Source: Helicobacteraceae bacterium
GTDB taxonomy: Bacteria; Campylobacterota; Campylobacteria; Campylobacterales; Sulfurimonadaceae
Length of the DNA stretch: 64,000 bases
Assembly: GCA_947498025.1 (NCBI GenBank)
Contig: CANMJR010000009.1
Coordinates: 22,539 to 86,538 of the forward strand
Direction of reading: 5' to 3'
Both the position numbers and the translations under genes were made by a program. Each line of letters begins with the position of its first letter. Position 1 is the first letter of the stretch. Under the pieces are notes generated by a model. That model searched no databases. It saw only the letters and a list, made by a program, of their open reading frames with translations, and had not been told where the DNA came from. Below are positions 33,477-42,397 of this stretch, piece by piece.

Positions 33477-34933
33477 AATTCTACTTTAAAATTTTTTAGT
33501 TCTATTAGTTTTTTTACAGCTTCTTTACTTAGGTAGAGGCTGTTTGAAGATTCTACTTTTAAAACACCATCTTCAAATTTTAAGTCAAAATCGATGTTTC
33601 TTGGTCTATGGCTAAGGAGTGCAACACTTAGCGAAATAAGGTAGCTAAGCGACTCTACGGTATTTAAATCCGGAAGCAAATCTTTATACTTTTGCATATG
33701 ATCATTCGTAGGAAGTTTGTTTTTTGCAAATCTTGCTAAAGTGGAAATAAGCTGAATCTGTTTGTGTGTAAAGCCATACTCTAATGCACCTTGCAAGAGG
33801 TAATAACTATGTTTATTTTGAGAGTAGAAGTGTATGCTATTGCCTGTCTGATAAAGTTTTGCTGCAATCGCTAAATCGCTTTTGTATCGTATATCTATCT
33901 TTAAATAAGAGTGTGTTAAATCGAAAAGTTTTTTGCTGAGCAAGTTGAGTTGATTCGCAAAAGCTCTATCCTTGATATGGAAGTCGAGTAGGTGTCTCAC
34001 AGAAGTGTTGAAGTTATGCGGAAATTTATCTTTGGAATTCCTGAGTAAATCACTTAAATAAACACCCTCTCTCACACCCACACCGCTTGTAATAAGTTTT
34101 TTTATTGAGAGTTTTTTTAACACCCTGCTTAGTATTAAAGCACCGGGCTTAATGATGTCAAATCTATCCTCTTTAATATTTAATTTTCTTAGTTTTGACT
34201 CATCAGCATCTAAAATTTCAGATATAAAATCTTTAAAATCCGATACTTTACATTCGAAGGCATGGAGTTTATTTAGGGGATAATTGCTATTTATCATAAT
34301 AGCACTTGATATTGCTCTAAATGTGCCACCAATCCCCACAAGTGTAGATGCATCCAATTTGTCTAGGGCGGTCAGCTTTGAGTCTATATAACTTACAGCT
34401 TCTTTTATACTGTTTTTGTCAAAAAATAGCTCTTTTAGCCTTACTGTTCCGAGTTCAAGCGAGATAGTATTACTAACACTATTTTTATCTATAAGTGTGA
34501 ATTCTGTAGAACCGCCGCCTATATCAATGCTTATTGCATTTTTTTGTTCAGGAAGTAGATTCGCACATGCAATTCCGCCATAATATGCTTCCTTCTCTCC
34601 ATCAATGATTTTAATATTGAGTTTGAGCTCTTTTTTTACTTTCTCAAGAAACTCATTTTTATTGGGTGCATCACGAAGAGCTGATGTTGCTACACATAAC
34701 ACTTTTCTTGCTTGGAAGGAGTTTATAATTGATTGAAAATCAGCAAGGGCTTCAAAAGTCCTCTGCATTGGAGTTTTTTGGAGGTTGCCTCCATTTTGGT
34801 AAGCATTTTCAGATAACCTTACCTTACTTTTGGCTTCGTGAAGCAGATAAAATGCAAAGCGAGAAGTTCGCTCATAAATAACCATTCTAACAGAGTTGGA
34901 ACCTATGTCAATTACTGCTACTCTCTTTGCCAA
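33473..34933 (-). CDS. ppx: Ppx/GppA phosphatase (exopolyphosphatase or pppGpp hydrolase)
   Basis: The ASKHA-type domain starts VIDIGSNSVRMVIYE (phosphate loop near residue 11). It contains SIDIGGGSTEFTLI and ELGTVRLKELF. A C-terminal HD-like helical domain follows (from about residue 310). The 486-residue length suits the Campylobacterota Ppx/GppA proteins, which cleave polyphosphate or pppGpp. It lies 4 bases after the ferredoxin gene, the same pair as in Helicobacter. Polyphosphate versus pppGpp preference cannot be read from sequence. Confidence 0.93.
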   Translation of the reverse strand: MAKRVAVIDIGSNSVRMVIYERTSRFAFYLLHEAKSKVRLSENAYQNGGNLQKTPMQRTFEALADFQSIINSFQARKVLCVATSALRDAPNKNEFLEKVKKELKLNIKIIDGEKEAYYGGIACANLLPEQKNAISIDIGGGSTEFTLIDKNSVSNTISLELGTVRLKELFFDKNSIKEAVSYIDSKLTALDKLDASTLVGIGGTFRAISSAIMINSNYPLNKLHAFECKVSDFKDFISEILDADESKLRKLNIKEDRFDIIKPGALILSRVLKKLSIKKLITSGVGVREGVYLSDLLRNSKDKFPHNFNTSVRHLLDFHIKDRAFANQLNLLSKKLFDLTHSYLKIDIRYKSDLAIAAKLYQTGNSIHFYSQNKHSYYLLQGALEYGFTHKQIQLISTLARFAKNKLPTNDHMQKYKDLLPDLNTVESLSYLISLSVALLSHRPRNIDFDLKFEDGVLKVESSNSLYLSKEAVKKLIELKNFKVEF

Positions 34934-34937
34934 ATTC

Positions 34938-35189
34938 CTATTCTTCTCTTAATATATTTTTATATTTGTGCTGAAGTTCAGCAATAGATTCAACATTGTC
35001 TTTGTCGGGGATTATACAATCAACAGGACAAACCGATATGCATGCCGGCTCATCATAAACACTTACGCATTCAGTACAACGATCCGGATCTATAAAATAG
35101 ATTGGATCACCCTCTTCAATCGCTGTTGTCGGGCATTCTTCTCGACATGCATCACACGCTATACACTCATCATTTATCAGTAGAGCCAT
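34938..35189 (-). CDS. fdx: 2[4Fe-4S] ferredoxin, YfhL type
   Basis: The 83 residues hold two iron-sulfur cluster motifs. The first is CIACDACREECP near residue 9. The second is CTEC followed by an insertion (VSVYDEPACISVCP), typical of the Alvin/YfhL ferredoxin type with its longer spacer and C-terminal helix. These are low-potential electron carriers. It is cotranscribed with ppx. Confidence 0.94.
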   Translation of the reverse strand: MALLINDECIACDACREECPTTAIEEGDPIYFIDPDRCTECVSVYDEPACISVCPVDCIIPDKDNVESIAELQHKYKNILREE

Positions 35190-35297
35190 TATAAAACCTT
35201 ATGTTTAATACTTCATTTTTGAAGATTAATTTATCTAATATATATATGCCCGATTTATATCAAAATATAGCTTCATAAATTTTTAAATAAGCCAAAT

Positions 35298-36599
35298 TTA
35301 GTTATTTCTTGGCAGTATGCATGAAAGTTTTGAATTGAGTTGGAGAGAGGCAATCGTTCCGTCTATACCATCTTTTCTATTTTCTACTTTTATTTTTGCA
35401 CCTAGGGCATCGGCTGCACTTTTTGCCAGAAATAGACCCAACCCGACACCGGATTTATTCCCTTGTCTTTTAAATGGAGCAAATAAATCGACACTGTCAT
35501 CTATTCCGCATCCCTCATCAATTACTTCAATCAGCAGACCTACATTGTCTTGTGAACTCTTTAGTGTTACACTTCTATCTTGTGGTGTGAATTTTAGAGC
35601 GTTTTGTAAAAAATTTTGGATAATCTGATTTAATAGACTTACTTGAAGTGTAGCCATAAATCCATTTGGTTCAAAAATTATATTTAGCGTTTTTCCCTCA
35701 TTTTCAGCTAAAAGTTTAAAATCATTCGCTTTTTGTTTAAGCACCTCTATAACATCAACTGTTGTTGGTTTATCAAGCTGAGCCCCTTCCTGTCTGCCTA
35801 TATTAAGAATATTTGATACAATTATATTCATCTCATCTATTGTTTTATTTGTAACCATGAGAGCTTCTATATACTCCTCAGGAGTTCTTCTTTTGAGGAG
35901 GGTAACTTGATTTTTTAGTTTGATTATTGCTAGAGGTGTCTTTAATTCATGCGCCGTTCCTATAAAGAGTTCTTTCTGATATTTTACAAAGTTTTGAATT
36001 CTTGCTATGAGATGATTTATGGTAACTCCAAGTGGCTCAAACTCATCGGGCAGCTCTTTAACTTTTATCTGTTTAATGAGGTGTTCATTCATATTTGAGA
36101 GCCTAGAACTTAATATTTTAAGTGGTGAAACCAACATTTTTGAAAGCATGACAGCATATATAATTACTAGCACAAAGCCAATAATATTTATAAAAAATAT
36201 GTAGTGCAAAATCTTGTCTAAAAGTACTTTTGTCGGAGTAATCTCTTTGGTTATTTTTAAATAGCTTAGGTTGTCTAAATTAAATGGATAGATAAGTGTT
36301 AAAAATACCTGTTTATCTATGCTGTTTTCATATAAATCAACATCTACATGTGACTTTTTAAGATAAATAATCTCTATATTTAGAGCAAGGTAAAAGTCAG
36401 GAGAGGAAGAATCTATCTGCATTATAGACTTATTATTAGCAATATTTTTTGCATACTGGATTAACTCATGTCGTTTTTCATCATAAATAGATTTTTCGAT
36501 GTAAAAATATAAAAATGAAGAAAATATAAGTATTAACAAAGCAGATGCAAAAATAAGTTGGATGAGAAAGTTTCTTCTGATACTTCTTTTGGAAAACAT
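35298..36599 (-). CDS. sensor histidine kinase
   Basis: The 433-residue protein has membrane segments at about 11-32 and 138-160 bounding a periplasmic sensor of about 105 residues. A HAMP-like linker follows, then the phosphorylation helix GTAHELKTPLAIIK with His217 and an HATPase domain with N box (QNALKF), DEGCGID and GVGLGLFLAKS. It lies 105 bases downstream of the HsrA/CosR-type regulator gene on the same strand, so it is the natural partner kinase, though a hairpin separates them. The signal is unknown. Confidence 0.93.
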   Translation of the reverse strand: MFSKRSIRRNFLIQLIFASALLILIFSSFLYFYIEKSIYDEKRHELIQYAKNIANNKSIMQIDSSSPDFYLALNIEIIYLKKSHVDVDLYENSIDKQVFLTLIYPFNLDNLSYLKITKEITPTKVLLDKILHYIFFINIIGFVLVIIYAVMLSKMLVSPLKILSSRLSNMNEHLIKQIKVKELPDEFEPLGVTINHLIARIQNFVKYQKELFIGTAHELKTPLAIIKLKNQVTLLKRRTPEEYIEALMVTNKTIDEMNIIVSNILNIGRQEGAQLDKPTTVDVIEVLKQKANDFKLLAENEGKTLNIIFEPNGFMATLQVSLLNQIIQNFLQNALKFTPQDRSVTLKSSQDNVGLLIEVIDEGCGIDDSVDLFAPFKRQGNKSGVGLGLFLAKSAADALGAKIKVENRKDGIDGTIASLQLNSKLSCILPRNN

Positions 36600-36671
36600 A
36601 TTTTCGCCTTAGGAATAATTATTGCAATTATAACTGAGTAAATTTAAAAATAAAAAAAGTTTTGAATTTTT

Positions 36672-36690
36672 TCAGCCCAAAGGGGGCTGA
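36672..36690 (-). terminator. hairpin between the response regulator and the kinase
   Basis: TCAGCCC pairs with GGGCTGA around a 5-base loop, 15 bases past the regulator stop. A T-run follows only after another 15 bases on the minus strand, so it may reduce rather than stop read-through into the kinase gene. Confidence 0.5.
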
Positions 36691-36704
36691 GAGAAGAGGG
36701 TGTA

Positions 36705-37379
36705 TTAATTAATTTCTTTTGGAAAACAAAAACGGTAACCACGACGACGAACAGTTTCAATAGTTGTAATACCTAGCGGCTTGTCCATTTTTTGTCTTAT
36801 TTGGTTAATCGCTACTTCAATTACATTTGGAGTCACAAGTTCCGGTTCTTCCCAAATAGCATCAAGCAGTTGCTCTTTTGAAACAATCTGATCACGGTGA
36901 CGAGCTAGGTGAGTTAAAACTTCAAAAGGTTTTCCTTTGAGTTCAATCTCTTGCTCTTTGTATGTGATTTTTTCTTCTTCCGGATTAATAATTAAATCTT
37001 CAATTTCTATAATATTGCTACCGCCAAAACGAAGACGAGCCTCAATACGAGCAATAAGAACATCAAAATCAAAAGGTTTACGGATATAGTCGTCTGCACC
37101 GCTTCTTAGTGCTTCAATTTCACTTTCGTTGTCATCTCTTGCAGATAAAACAACTACAACAGTCTTAGGAGTTTTAGATTTAATATCACCAATGATATCA
37201 ACAGAGTTTCCATCCGGAAGCATCCAATCCATTAGAACTAAATCATAATTACGAATGTCTAAGTAGTACTCACCGTCTTTAAGAGTCTCTACTACATCGC
37301 TTTGGTAACCAAATTCCTTTAATCCCTCTGCGAGCATCTTATTTAATGTAACTTCGTCTTCTATAATCAAAATGCGCAT
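36705..37379 (-). CDS. hsrA: OmpR-type response regulator of the HsrA/CosR family
   Basis: The 224-residue protein is very like Campylobacter CosR and Helicobacter HsrA (HP1043), above all in the DNA-binding domain: KPFEVLTHLARHRDQIVSKE, WEEPELVTPNVIEVAINQIR and VRRRGYRFCFPKE. In those species it is an essential orphan regulator of oxidative and central metabolism genes and has an atypical receiver. Here the receiver looks phosphorylatable: E7/D8, D51 in LMDWMLPDG, Ser in VVLSARD and Lys in IRKPFDF. The kinase gene downstream supports a true two-component pair. Confidence 0.93.
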   Translation of the reverse strand: MRILIIEDEVTLNKMLAEGLKEFGYQSDVVETLKDGEYYLDIRNYDLVLMDWMLPDGNSVDIIGDIKSKTPKTVVVVLSARDDNESEIEALRSGADDYIRKPFDFDVLIARIEARLRFGGSNIIEIEDLIINPEEEKITYKEQEIELKGKPFEVLTHLARHRDQIVSKEQLLDAIWEEPELVTPNVIEVAINQIRQKMDKPLGITTIETVRRRGYRFCFPKEIN

Positions 37380-37486
37380 TAATGTTTTCCTATATGTGAA
37401 TATTTTGGCGAAAGTGTATCATAATTTTAGGTTAGTTTAAAGTTTTTTTCAATTTTCTTTAATAAAAGTTTTATTTACAATTAAGA

Positions 37487-37813
37487 TTAGAGAGTAAAAA
37501 GAGTGCTGACGCTTACTTTGGCATCTGCTAAGATAGAGGGTTTTGTGATTTTTAGGTTTATTTTTTGAATTGTTAAAAATTTGTTCACTAATTTTGAGAT
37601 TAAATCATTTAACGCATCTTCAATCAAATAATATTGGTTTACTATTACCTCATTTTTTATAATTTCTACAATCTCGGCATAATTTATAAATTCATTTTTT
37701 TTAAACTCATAATCTATAGTTAGGTTAACTACGACATCTTGGGGAGTTGCCCTTTCAAAGTCTAAAATTCCAATAATACACTGAAATTTCAAATCTTCTA
37801 TATGTATAGTCAT
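37487..37813 (-). CDS. folB: dihydroneopterin aldolase
   Basis: FolB converts 7,8-dihydroneopterin to 6-hydroxymethyl-dihydropterin in folate synthesis. The 108 residues begin MTIHIEDLKFQCIIGILDFE, with the typical aldolase opening, and include the helix YAEIVEIIKNEV and the conserved C-terminal KITKPSILADAKVSVS. It overlaps plsY by one base. folK lies elsewhere, at 56382. Confidence 0.88.
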   Translation of the reverse strand: MTIHIEDLKFQCIIGILDFERATPQDVVVNLTIDYEFKKNEFINYAEIVEIIKNEVIVNQYYLIEDALNDLISKLVNKFLTIQKINLKITKPSILADAKVSVSTLFTL

Positions 37814-38427
37814 CAGACAACTCGTTTTTCTTCACCCTTGATTACGCGAATAATATTTGGTATGTGTTTGTAAAAGAGTATAAATCCTATAAATAGAGCA
37901 GGTGCATGCGCCATTTGGGGGTGAATAATAAAAGTAGAAATCATCAAAGCCAGAACTCCCGTTAAAGAGGAGATAGAAGAAATTCTGATAGTTTTAGCAG
38001 ATACTCCCCAAACAACGAGAGCAATTGCGGTTTCCAGCGGTAGCATAAACATCATAACACCCATTCCGGTCGCAACACCTTTTCCACCCTCAAATCCAAG
38101 GTATGGACTAAAACAGTGTCCAATAACCGCTAAAACAGCAATTCCCCAAAGTGTTGCTTCACTAAGTCCCACAAAATAGGCAACCGCTAAAACTAAAGCA
38201 CCTTTAACAGCATCCAATGCCAAGGTGGCAATTCCAAGTTTTTTTGCTAAAGCAGGGTTTGTTTCTTTAACAACTCTAAGTACATTTGTAGCCCCAATAC
38301 TTCCAGAACCGTTAGACTTAATATCTACTCCGGCAAACTTTTTTGCAAGCAATAGACCAAAAGGAATCCCGCCTACAAGATATGCCGCTATAAAAAACTG
38401 AACATTAGTGTTAAATAAAAAATCCAT
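37813..38427 (-). CDS. plsY: glycerol-3-phosphate acyltransferase PlsY
   Basis: PlsY is an inner-membrane enzyme moving an acyl group from acyl-phosphate to glycerol-3-phosphate, the first step of phospholipid synthesis. The 204 residues have about five membrane segments. The three family motifs are visible: GGIPFGLLLAK, NGSGSIGATNVLRV and GHCFSPYLGFEGGKGVATGMG. The gene leads the plsY-folB pair. Confidence 0.96.
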   Translation of the reverse strand: MDFLFNTNVQFFIAAYLVGGIPFGLLLAKKFAGVDIKSNGSGSIGATNVLRVVKETNPALAKKLGIATLALDAVKGALVLAVAYFVGLSEATLWGIAVLAVIGHCFSPYLGFEGGKGVATGMGVMMFMLPLETAIALVVWGVSAKTIRISSISSLTGVLALMISTFIIHPQMAHAPALFIGFILFYKHIPNIIRVIKGEEKRVV

Positions 38428-38511
38428 GAAATACCTTAAATATGTAATTACGACATTCTACTTTAAGTATATTTATAAGCATATAAAAATAGAGTTGTTT
38501 TTGAATTTTGA

Positions 38512-38517
38512 TATAAT
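38512..38517 (+). promoter_or_regulatory. candidate -10 element for nadA
   Basis: TATAAT (in TGATATAATAAC) lies 28 bases before the nadA TTG start, in the divergent gap between plsY and nadA. Confidence 0.5.
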
Positions 38518-38545
38518 AACGCACTTTTAACTAGAGGATATTTTA

Positions 38546-39544
38546 TTGCACTACACAAATGAAGAGTTAAAACAGAAAATTGTTGAATTGAAGAACAAGT
38601 TAAGCGTAACCGTTGTTGCACACTTTTATCAGAGAGATGAAGTTTTTGAGATGGGTGATATAACCGGTGATTCTCTTGAACTTGCCATGCGAACGCGTGA
38701 TGACGATGCGGAATTTGTTGTGTTCTGCGGTGTTGGATTTATGGGGCAGAGTGTAAAAGTGCTCTCTCCAAATAAAAGAGTGGTTATGCCAAAGCTTGCA
38801 TGCTGCGCTATGGCTAGGATGATTGACTCAATTTACTACGATGAATCCGTGAAATTTTTGGAAGAAAACGGCATAAGTAGAGATAATATTTTACCGATTA
38901 CTTATATCAACTCAAACGCAGACGTGAAGGCAAAAGTGGGCGAAATGGGCGGGATGGTCTGCACGAGTTCCAATGCCAAAAAAATCATTACGACTGCCCT
39001 TGGCGAGGGCAAAAAAATCCTTTTTGTTCCCGACAGATGTCTGGGTCAAAATATCGCAAATCAGATGGGTTTGAAATCTATGGTTATCGGACATGGAGGT
39101 GACCCGAAAGAGGCGGATATTATCTGTTATGACGGTTTTTGCTCTGTGCATCAGCTCTTCAGTGTGGATGATATTAACTTTTACCGCAAAAAATATCCCG
39201 GAATTTTGATAGCAACGCATCCTGAGTGTGATCCTGCCGTTTGTGATGCATCTGATTTCGTAGGTTCTACTTCACAACTTATTAAATTTATTAAAGAGTT
39301 GCCGGAGGAGCAAAAAGTGGCGGTTGGAACAGAGTTTAACATGGTAAACCGTTTAAGACCTAAAAATACTTTTGTACTCTCCTCCACAAAACCGGAGTGT
39401 CCTACCATGAACGAGACAACGCTTGAAGATTTGTATTTAACACTCAAAGCGATTGAAGACGGTGCGCCGATAAACGAGATAGAGATAGATGAGAGCACAC
39501 AAAAATGGGCAAAAATCGCATTAGAGAGAATGTTGGCGCTATGA
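38546..39544 (+). CDS. nadA: quinolinate synthase
   Basis: NadA condenses iminoaspartate and dihydroxyacetone phosphate to quinolinate on a [4Fe-4S] cluster for NAD synthesis. The 332 residues show VVAHFYQRDEV, ITGDSLELA, the cluster cysteines in MPKLACCAM, GMVCTSSNA and HPECDPAVCDASDFVGST. The start is a TTG behind AGAGGA. It overlaps nadC by 4 bases (ATGA). Confidence 0.97.
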   Translation: MHYTNEELKQKIVELKNKLSVTVVAHFYQRDEVFEMGDITGDSLELAMRTRDDDAEFVVFCGVGFMGQSVKVLSPNKRVVMPKLACCAMARMIDSIYYDESVKFLEENGISRDNILPITYINSNADVKAKVGEMGGMVCTSSNAKKIITTALGEGKKILFVPDRCLGQNIANQMGLKSMVIGHGGDPKEADIICYDGFCSVHQLFSVDDINFYRKKYPGILIATHPECDPAVCDASDFVGSTSQLIKFIKELPEEQKVAVGTEFNMVNRLRPKNTFVLSSTKPECPTMNETTLEDLYLTLKAIEDGAPINEIEIDESTQKWAKIALERMLAL

Positions 39545-40356
39545 TAGAAGAGTTTGTAAAAGCAACGCTTGCCGAGGATGTCGGGCGCGGAGATTTGTAC
39601 GCTTTGGTTGAGCCAAGCATTGAAGCGAGTGCAAAAATTGTTGCAAAAAGTGATGGCGTAGTAGCCGGTGAAAAATATATTAATGTTTTGGCAAAACTTG
39701 AGGGTTTTGATATAGTTTGGGGAAAGAGAGACTCCGAAACGTTTGTAAAAGGTGACATTTTAGCGACTTTAAAAGGGGATTCTCACACTCTTTTAAAGAT
39801 TGAGAGAACACTTTTAAACATGCTTTTACATGCAAGTTCAATTGCTACTTTAACGAGAAAATATGTAGAGATTGCAGAGCCTTACGGAGTGAAACTTTTA
39901 GACACCAGAAAAACAAGACCGATGCTCAGAGTGTTTGAAAAGTATGCCACAAGAACTGGAGGTGCAGTGAACCATCGCATGGGGCTTGATGATGCTTTGA
40001 TGATAAAAGATACGCATCTTAAAACTATAAAAGATTTAAAAAGCTACATAGAAAAAGCAAGAAAGCAGATTCCATTCACTGCGAAAATAGAGGTTGAAGC
40101 CGAAACATTTGAGGTTGCAAAAGAGGCGATGTCTGCAGGAAGCGATATTGTGATGTGTGATAACATGACTCCCGAGCAGATAAGTGAAATAGTTGCCTAC
40201 AGAGATGAGAATTTTCCGCATGTACTCTTAGAAGCAAGTGGAAATATTTCGCTAGAGACTATTGAAACCTATGCAAAAACAAAAGTGGATGCAATAAGCA
40301 CCGGTTCATTGATTCACCAAGCAAACTGGATAGATTTGTCTATGAAAATTGATTAA
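39541..40356 (+). CDS. nadC: nicotinate-nucleotide pyrophosphorylase (quinolinate phosphoribosyltransferase)
   Basis: NadC turns quinolinate and PRPP into nicotinate mononucleotide, directly after NadA in the pathway. From the ATG at 39541 the product is 271 residues. It has EDVGRGDL near the start, LLDTRKTRPMLRVFEKYA, GGAVNHRMGLDDALMIKD and the C-terminal VDAISTGSLIH. The longer frame from 39505 would overlap nadA by 40 bases and is not needed. Confidence 0.96.
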   Translation: MIEEFVKATLAEDVGRGDLYALVEPSIEASAKIVAKSDGVVAGEKYINVLAKLEGFDIVWGKRDSETFVKGDILATLKGDSHTLLKIERTLLNMLLHASSIATLTRKYVEIAEPYGVKLLDTRKTRPMLRVFEKYATRTGGAVNHRMGLDDALMIKDTHLKTIKDLKSYIEKARKQIPFTAKIEVEAETFEVAKEAMSAGSDIVMCDNMTPEQISEIVAYRDENFPHVLLEASGNISLETIETYAKTKVDAISTGSLIHQANWIDLSMKID

Positions 40357-40383
40357 TATTACATGTTGAGAAAGTAGTAATCA

Positions 40384-41436
40384 ATGGCTGATGACGCAGA
40401 AAAGACTGAGGAACCCACCGATAAGAAGATATCCGATGCCAGGGAAGAGGGGAACGTCCCTAAATCTCAGGATGCTGCCGGAGTGGTTACTCTTTTTGTA
40501 GCGATTATTGCACTTTTAATGCTTTTCCCGTATATGTCACAACATATGATTCTCCTTTTTAAATATTATTTTTCACTTATCGGCACACCTCTCGATAAGC
40601 TTTTTATGATTGATATTGCTATTGTTACCATACGAGAAACCCTTTTGATGGTTCTTCCTTTGGCTCTTGCCGTTGCCGTTGCAGGCATAGCCGCTGCTCT
40701 TGCACAATTTGGATTTTTATTTACTACAAAAGCTATTATGCCGGATTTTAAAAAGATTAATCCACTAAGCGGAATCGCCAATCTCTTCTCAATGAAAAAG
40801 GCTTTTGAAGGTGTGAAGATAACTTTTAAATCATTTATAACGCTAGGTGTTGGATTTGTCTATTTCTTCTATTTTATCTTAGAACTTCCCACTGTTGCAA
40901 TGTTTGGGCTTGCCGACCAGCTGGGCTGGCTTAAAGATAAAATGCTAATTATCGCTTTTGTGATGCTTTTTATTATTTTTATCTTTGCTATTATAGATGT
41001 TATTATAGTGAGAAAACAGTACTTTGATGGGCTCAAAATGAGTAAACAAGAGATAAAAGATGAGATGAAAAATATGGATGGAGATCCGCTGATTAAATCA
41101 AAAATCCGTCAAATTCAGATGCAGGCTGCAAGAAAAAGAATGATGGCAGAAGTTCCACATGCCGATGTGGTTATAACAAATCCAACACACTACGCTGTCG
41201 CTATAAAGTATGATGAGGAGAAAACCAGAGCACCTGTTGTCGTTGCTAAAGGTATGGATCACATTGCACAACAGATAAAAAAAATAGCAAGAGAAAACAA
41301 TGTAACAATAGTTCAAAATCCGCCACTTGCAAGAAGTTTATATAATGAAGTTGACCTTGATAAGCCAATCCCAGAGTCACTGTTTGCAGCCGTGGCAGAG
41401 GTTCTCGCCTATGTTTATAAAATGAATAGAAAATAA
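40384..41436 (+). CDS. flhB: flagellar type III export protein FlhB
   Basis: FlhB is an inner-membrane part of the flagellar export gate that switches substrate class. It has the N-terminal EKTEEPTDKKISDAREEGNV, four membrane segments between about 33 and 215, and a cytoplasmic domain with the self-cleavage site NPTH at residues 266-269. The 350 residues are normal. It lies 27 bases after nadC and does not sit with other flagellar genes, which is common in this phylum. Confidence 0.96.
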   Translation: MADDAEKTEEPTDKKISDAREEGNVPKSQDAAGVVTLFVAIIALLMLFPYMSQHMILLFKYYFSLIGTPLDKLFMIDIAIVTIRETLLMVLPLALAVAVAGIAAALAQFGFLFTTKAIMPDFKKINPLSGIANLFSMKKAFEGVKITFKSFITLGVGFVYFFYFILELPTVAMFGLADQLGWLKDKMLIIAFVMLFIIFIFAIIDVIIVRKQYFDGLKMSKQEIKDEMKNMDGDPLIKSKIRQIQMQAARKRMMAEVPHADVVITNPTHYAVAIKYDEEKTRAPVVVAKGMDHIAQQIKKIARENNVTIVQNPPLARSLYNEVDLDKPIPESLFAAVAEVLAYVYKMNRK

Positions 41437-41444
41437 AAAACATG

Positions 41445-41450
41445 TATAAT
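41445..41450 (+). promoter_or_regulatory. -10 element directly before the DHH gene (possible leaderless start)
   Basis: GTATAATTTCAGTCATG places TATAAT only 7 bases before the start codon. A transcript from it would have little or no leader, like the metal group promoter at 15721-15726, whose sequence is similar (GTATAATTTCTCATG). Confidence 0.4.
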
Positions 41451-41457
41451 TTCAGTC

Positions 41458-42396
41458 ATGAATGAAATAGTAACCAGAATTGAACAGGCTAAACATGTGG
41501 TGGTGATTTCTCATCTAAATCCTGATGCTGATTCATTGGGAAGTGCAAGTGCGCTTTATACGCACATGTTAAGACTTCATAAAAAAGTTTCTTGGTTTTG
41601 CGCAACTAAAAATATCAATCCAAAATTACTTTTTTTGCCATGGAGTGAAAAAATAAGGAGTTCCTTTCCCTCTTCTGTCGATTTGGCTATTTCACTTGAT
41701 TGTGGAAGCCGAGATAGATTGGGTATCGATTTTGAGTGTGATTTAATAAACATAGACCACCACGCAAGCAATGAAAATTTTGGCAAATATAATTTAGTAG
41801 ATTTTAAATGTATAAGTACGACAGAGGTTTTATATAATTTATTTAAAGAGAATACTATAAGAATAAATCCAAAAATGGCAACTGCCATGTATGCAGGACT
41901 TTTAGATGATTCGGGTGGTTTTTTGGATGAGAAGGTTGATGGCACGCTATTTGCTTTGGTAAAAGAGCTTATAGATATTGGTGCTGATTATAAATTGTGT
42001 AATAGATATATAATGAAATATCAGTCACTCGGAGCCTTCAGATTGAAGGCAATAATGCACAAAAACATGATGCTCTTTTGTGATGGAAGAATTGCGGTTT
42101 TTTGTGTTACGAATGAGGATATGCAAACCTCAGGAGCAATTGGTTCCGACTGTGAGAGTACGCTTGAAGAGGCTCTTTGGCTACCCACCGTCGAGGTCTC
42201 ACTCCTTTTAAAACAAAATAGAGACTTGAGTATAAAGTGCTCTTTGCGCTCTTCTTCCAAAGTAGATGTCAATGCAATAGCATCCACTTTTTTAGGTGGC
42301 GGACATGCAAACAGAGCTGGTTTTACACTAGAAAGCGGCACAGCACTGGAGAGTGCAAAAGAGAAAATTTTAAAATTAGTATGTAAGGAATTGTAG
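41458..42396 (+). CDS. DHH/DHHA1 phosphoesterase (NrnA-like)
   Basis: The DHH domain has HLNPDADSLGSASAL, LDCGSRDRLG and NIDHHAS. The DHHA1 domain ends with the substrate motif GGGHANRAGF. The 312-residue form is that of bifunctional nanoRNase/pAp phosphatase (NrnA) or c-di-AMP breakdown products enzymes; it degrades very short oligonucleotides. The exact substrate is not decided by sequence. The M23 peptidase gene follows with a 1-base gap. Confidence 0.9.
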   Translation: MNEIVTRIEQAKHVVVISHLNPDADSLGSASALYTHMLRLHKKVSWFCATKNINPKLLFLPWSEKIRSSFPSSVDLAISLDCGSRDRLGIDFECDLINIDHHASNENFGKYNLVDFKCISTTEVLYNLFKENTIRINPKMATAMYAGLLDDSGGFLDEKVDGTLFALVKELIDIGADYKLCNRYIMKYQSLGAFRLKAIMHKNMMLFCDGRIAVFCVTNEDMQTSGAIGSDCESTLEEALWLPTVEVSLLLKQNRDLSIKCSLRSSSKVDVNAIASTFLGGGHANRAGFTLESGTALESAKEKILKLVCKEL

Positions 42397-42397
42397 T

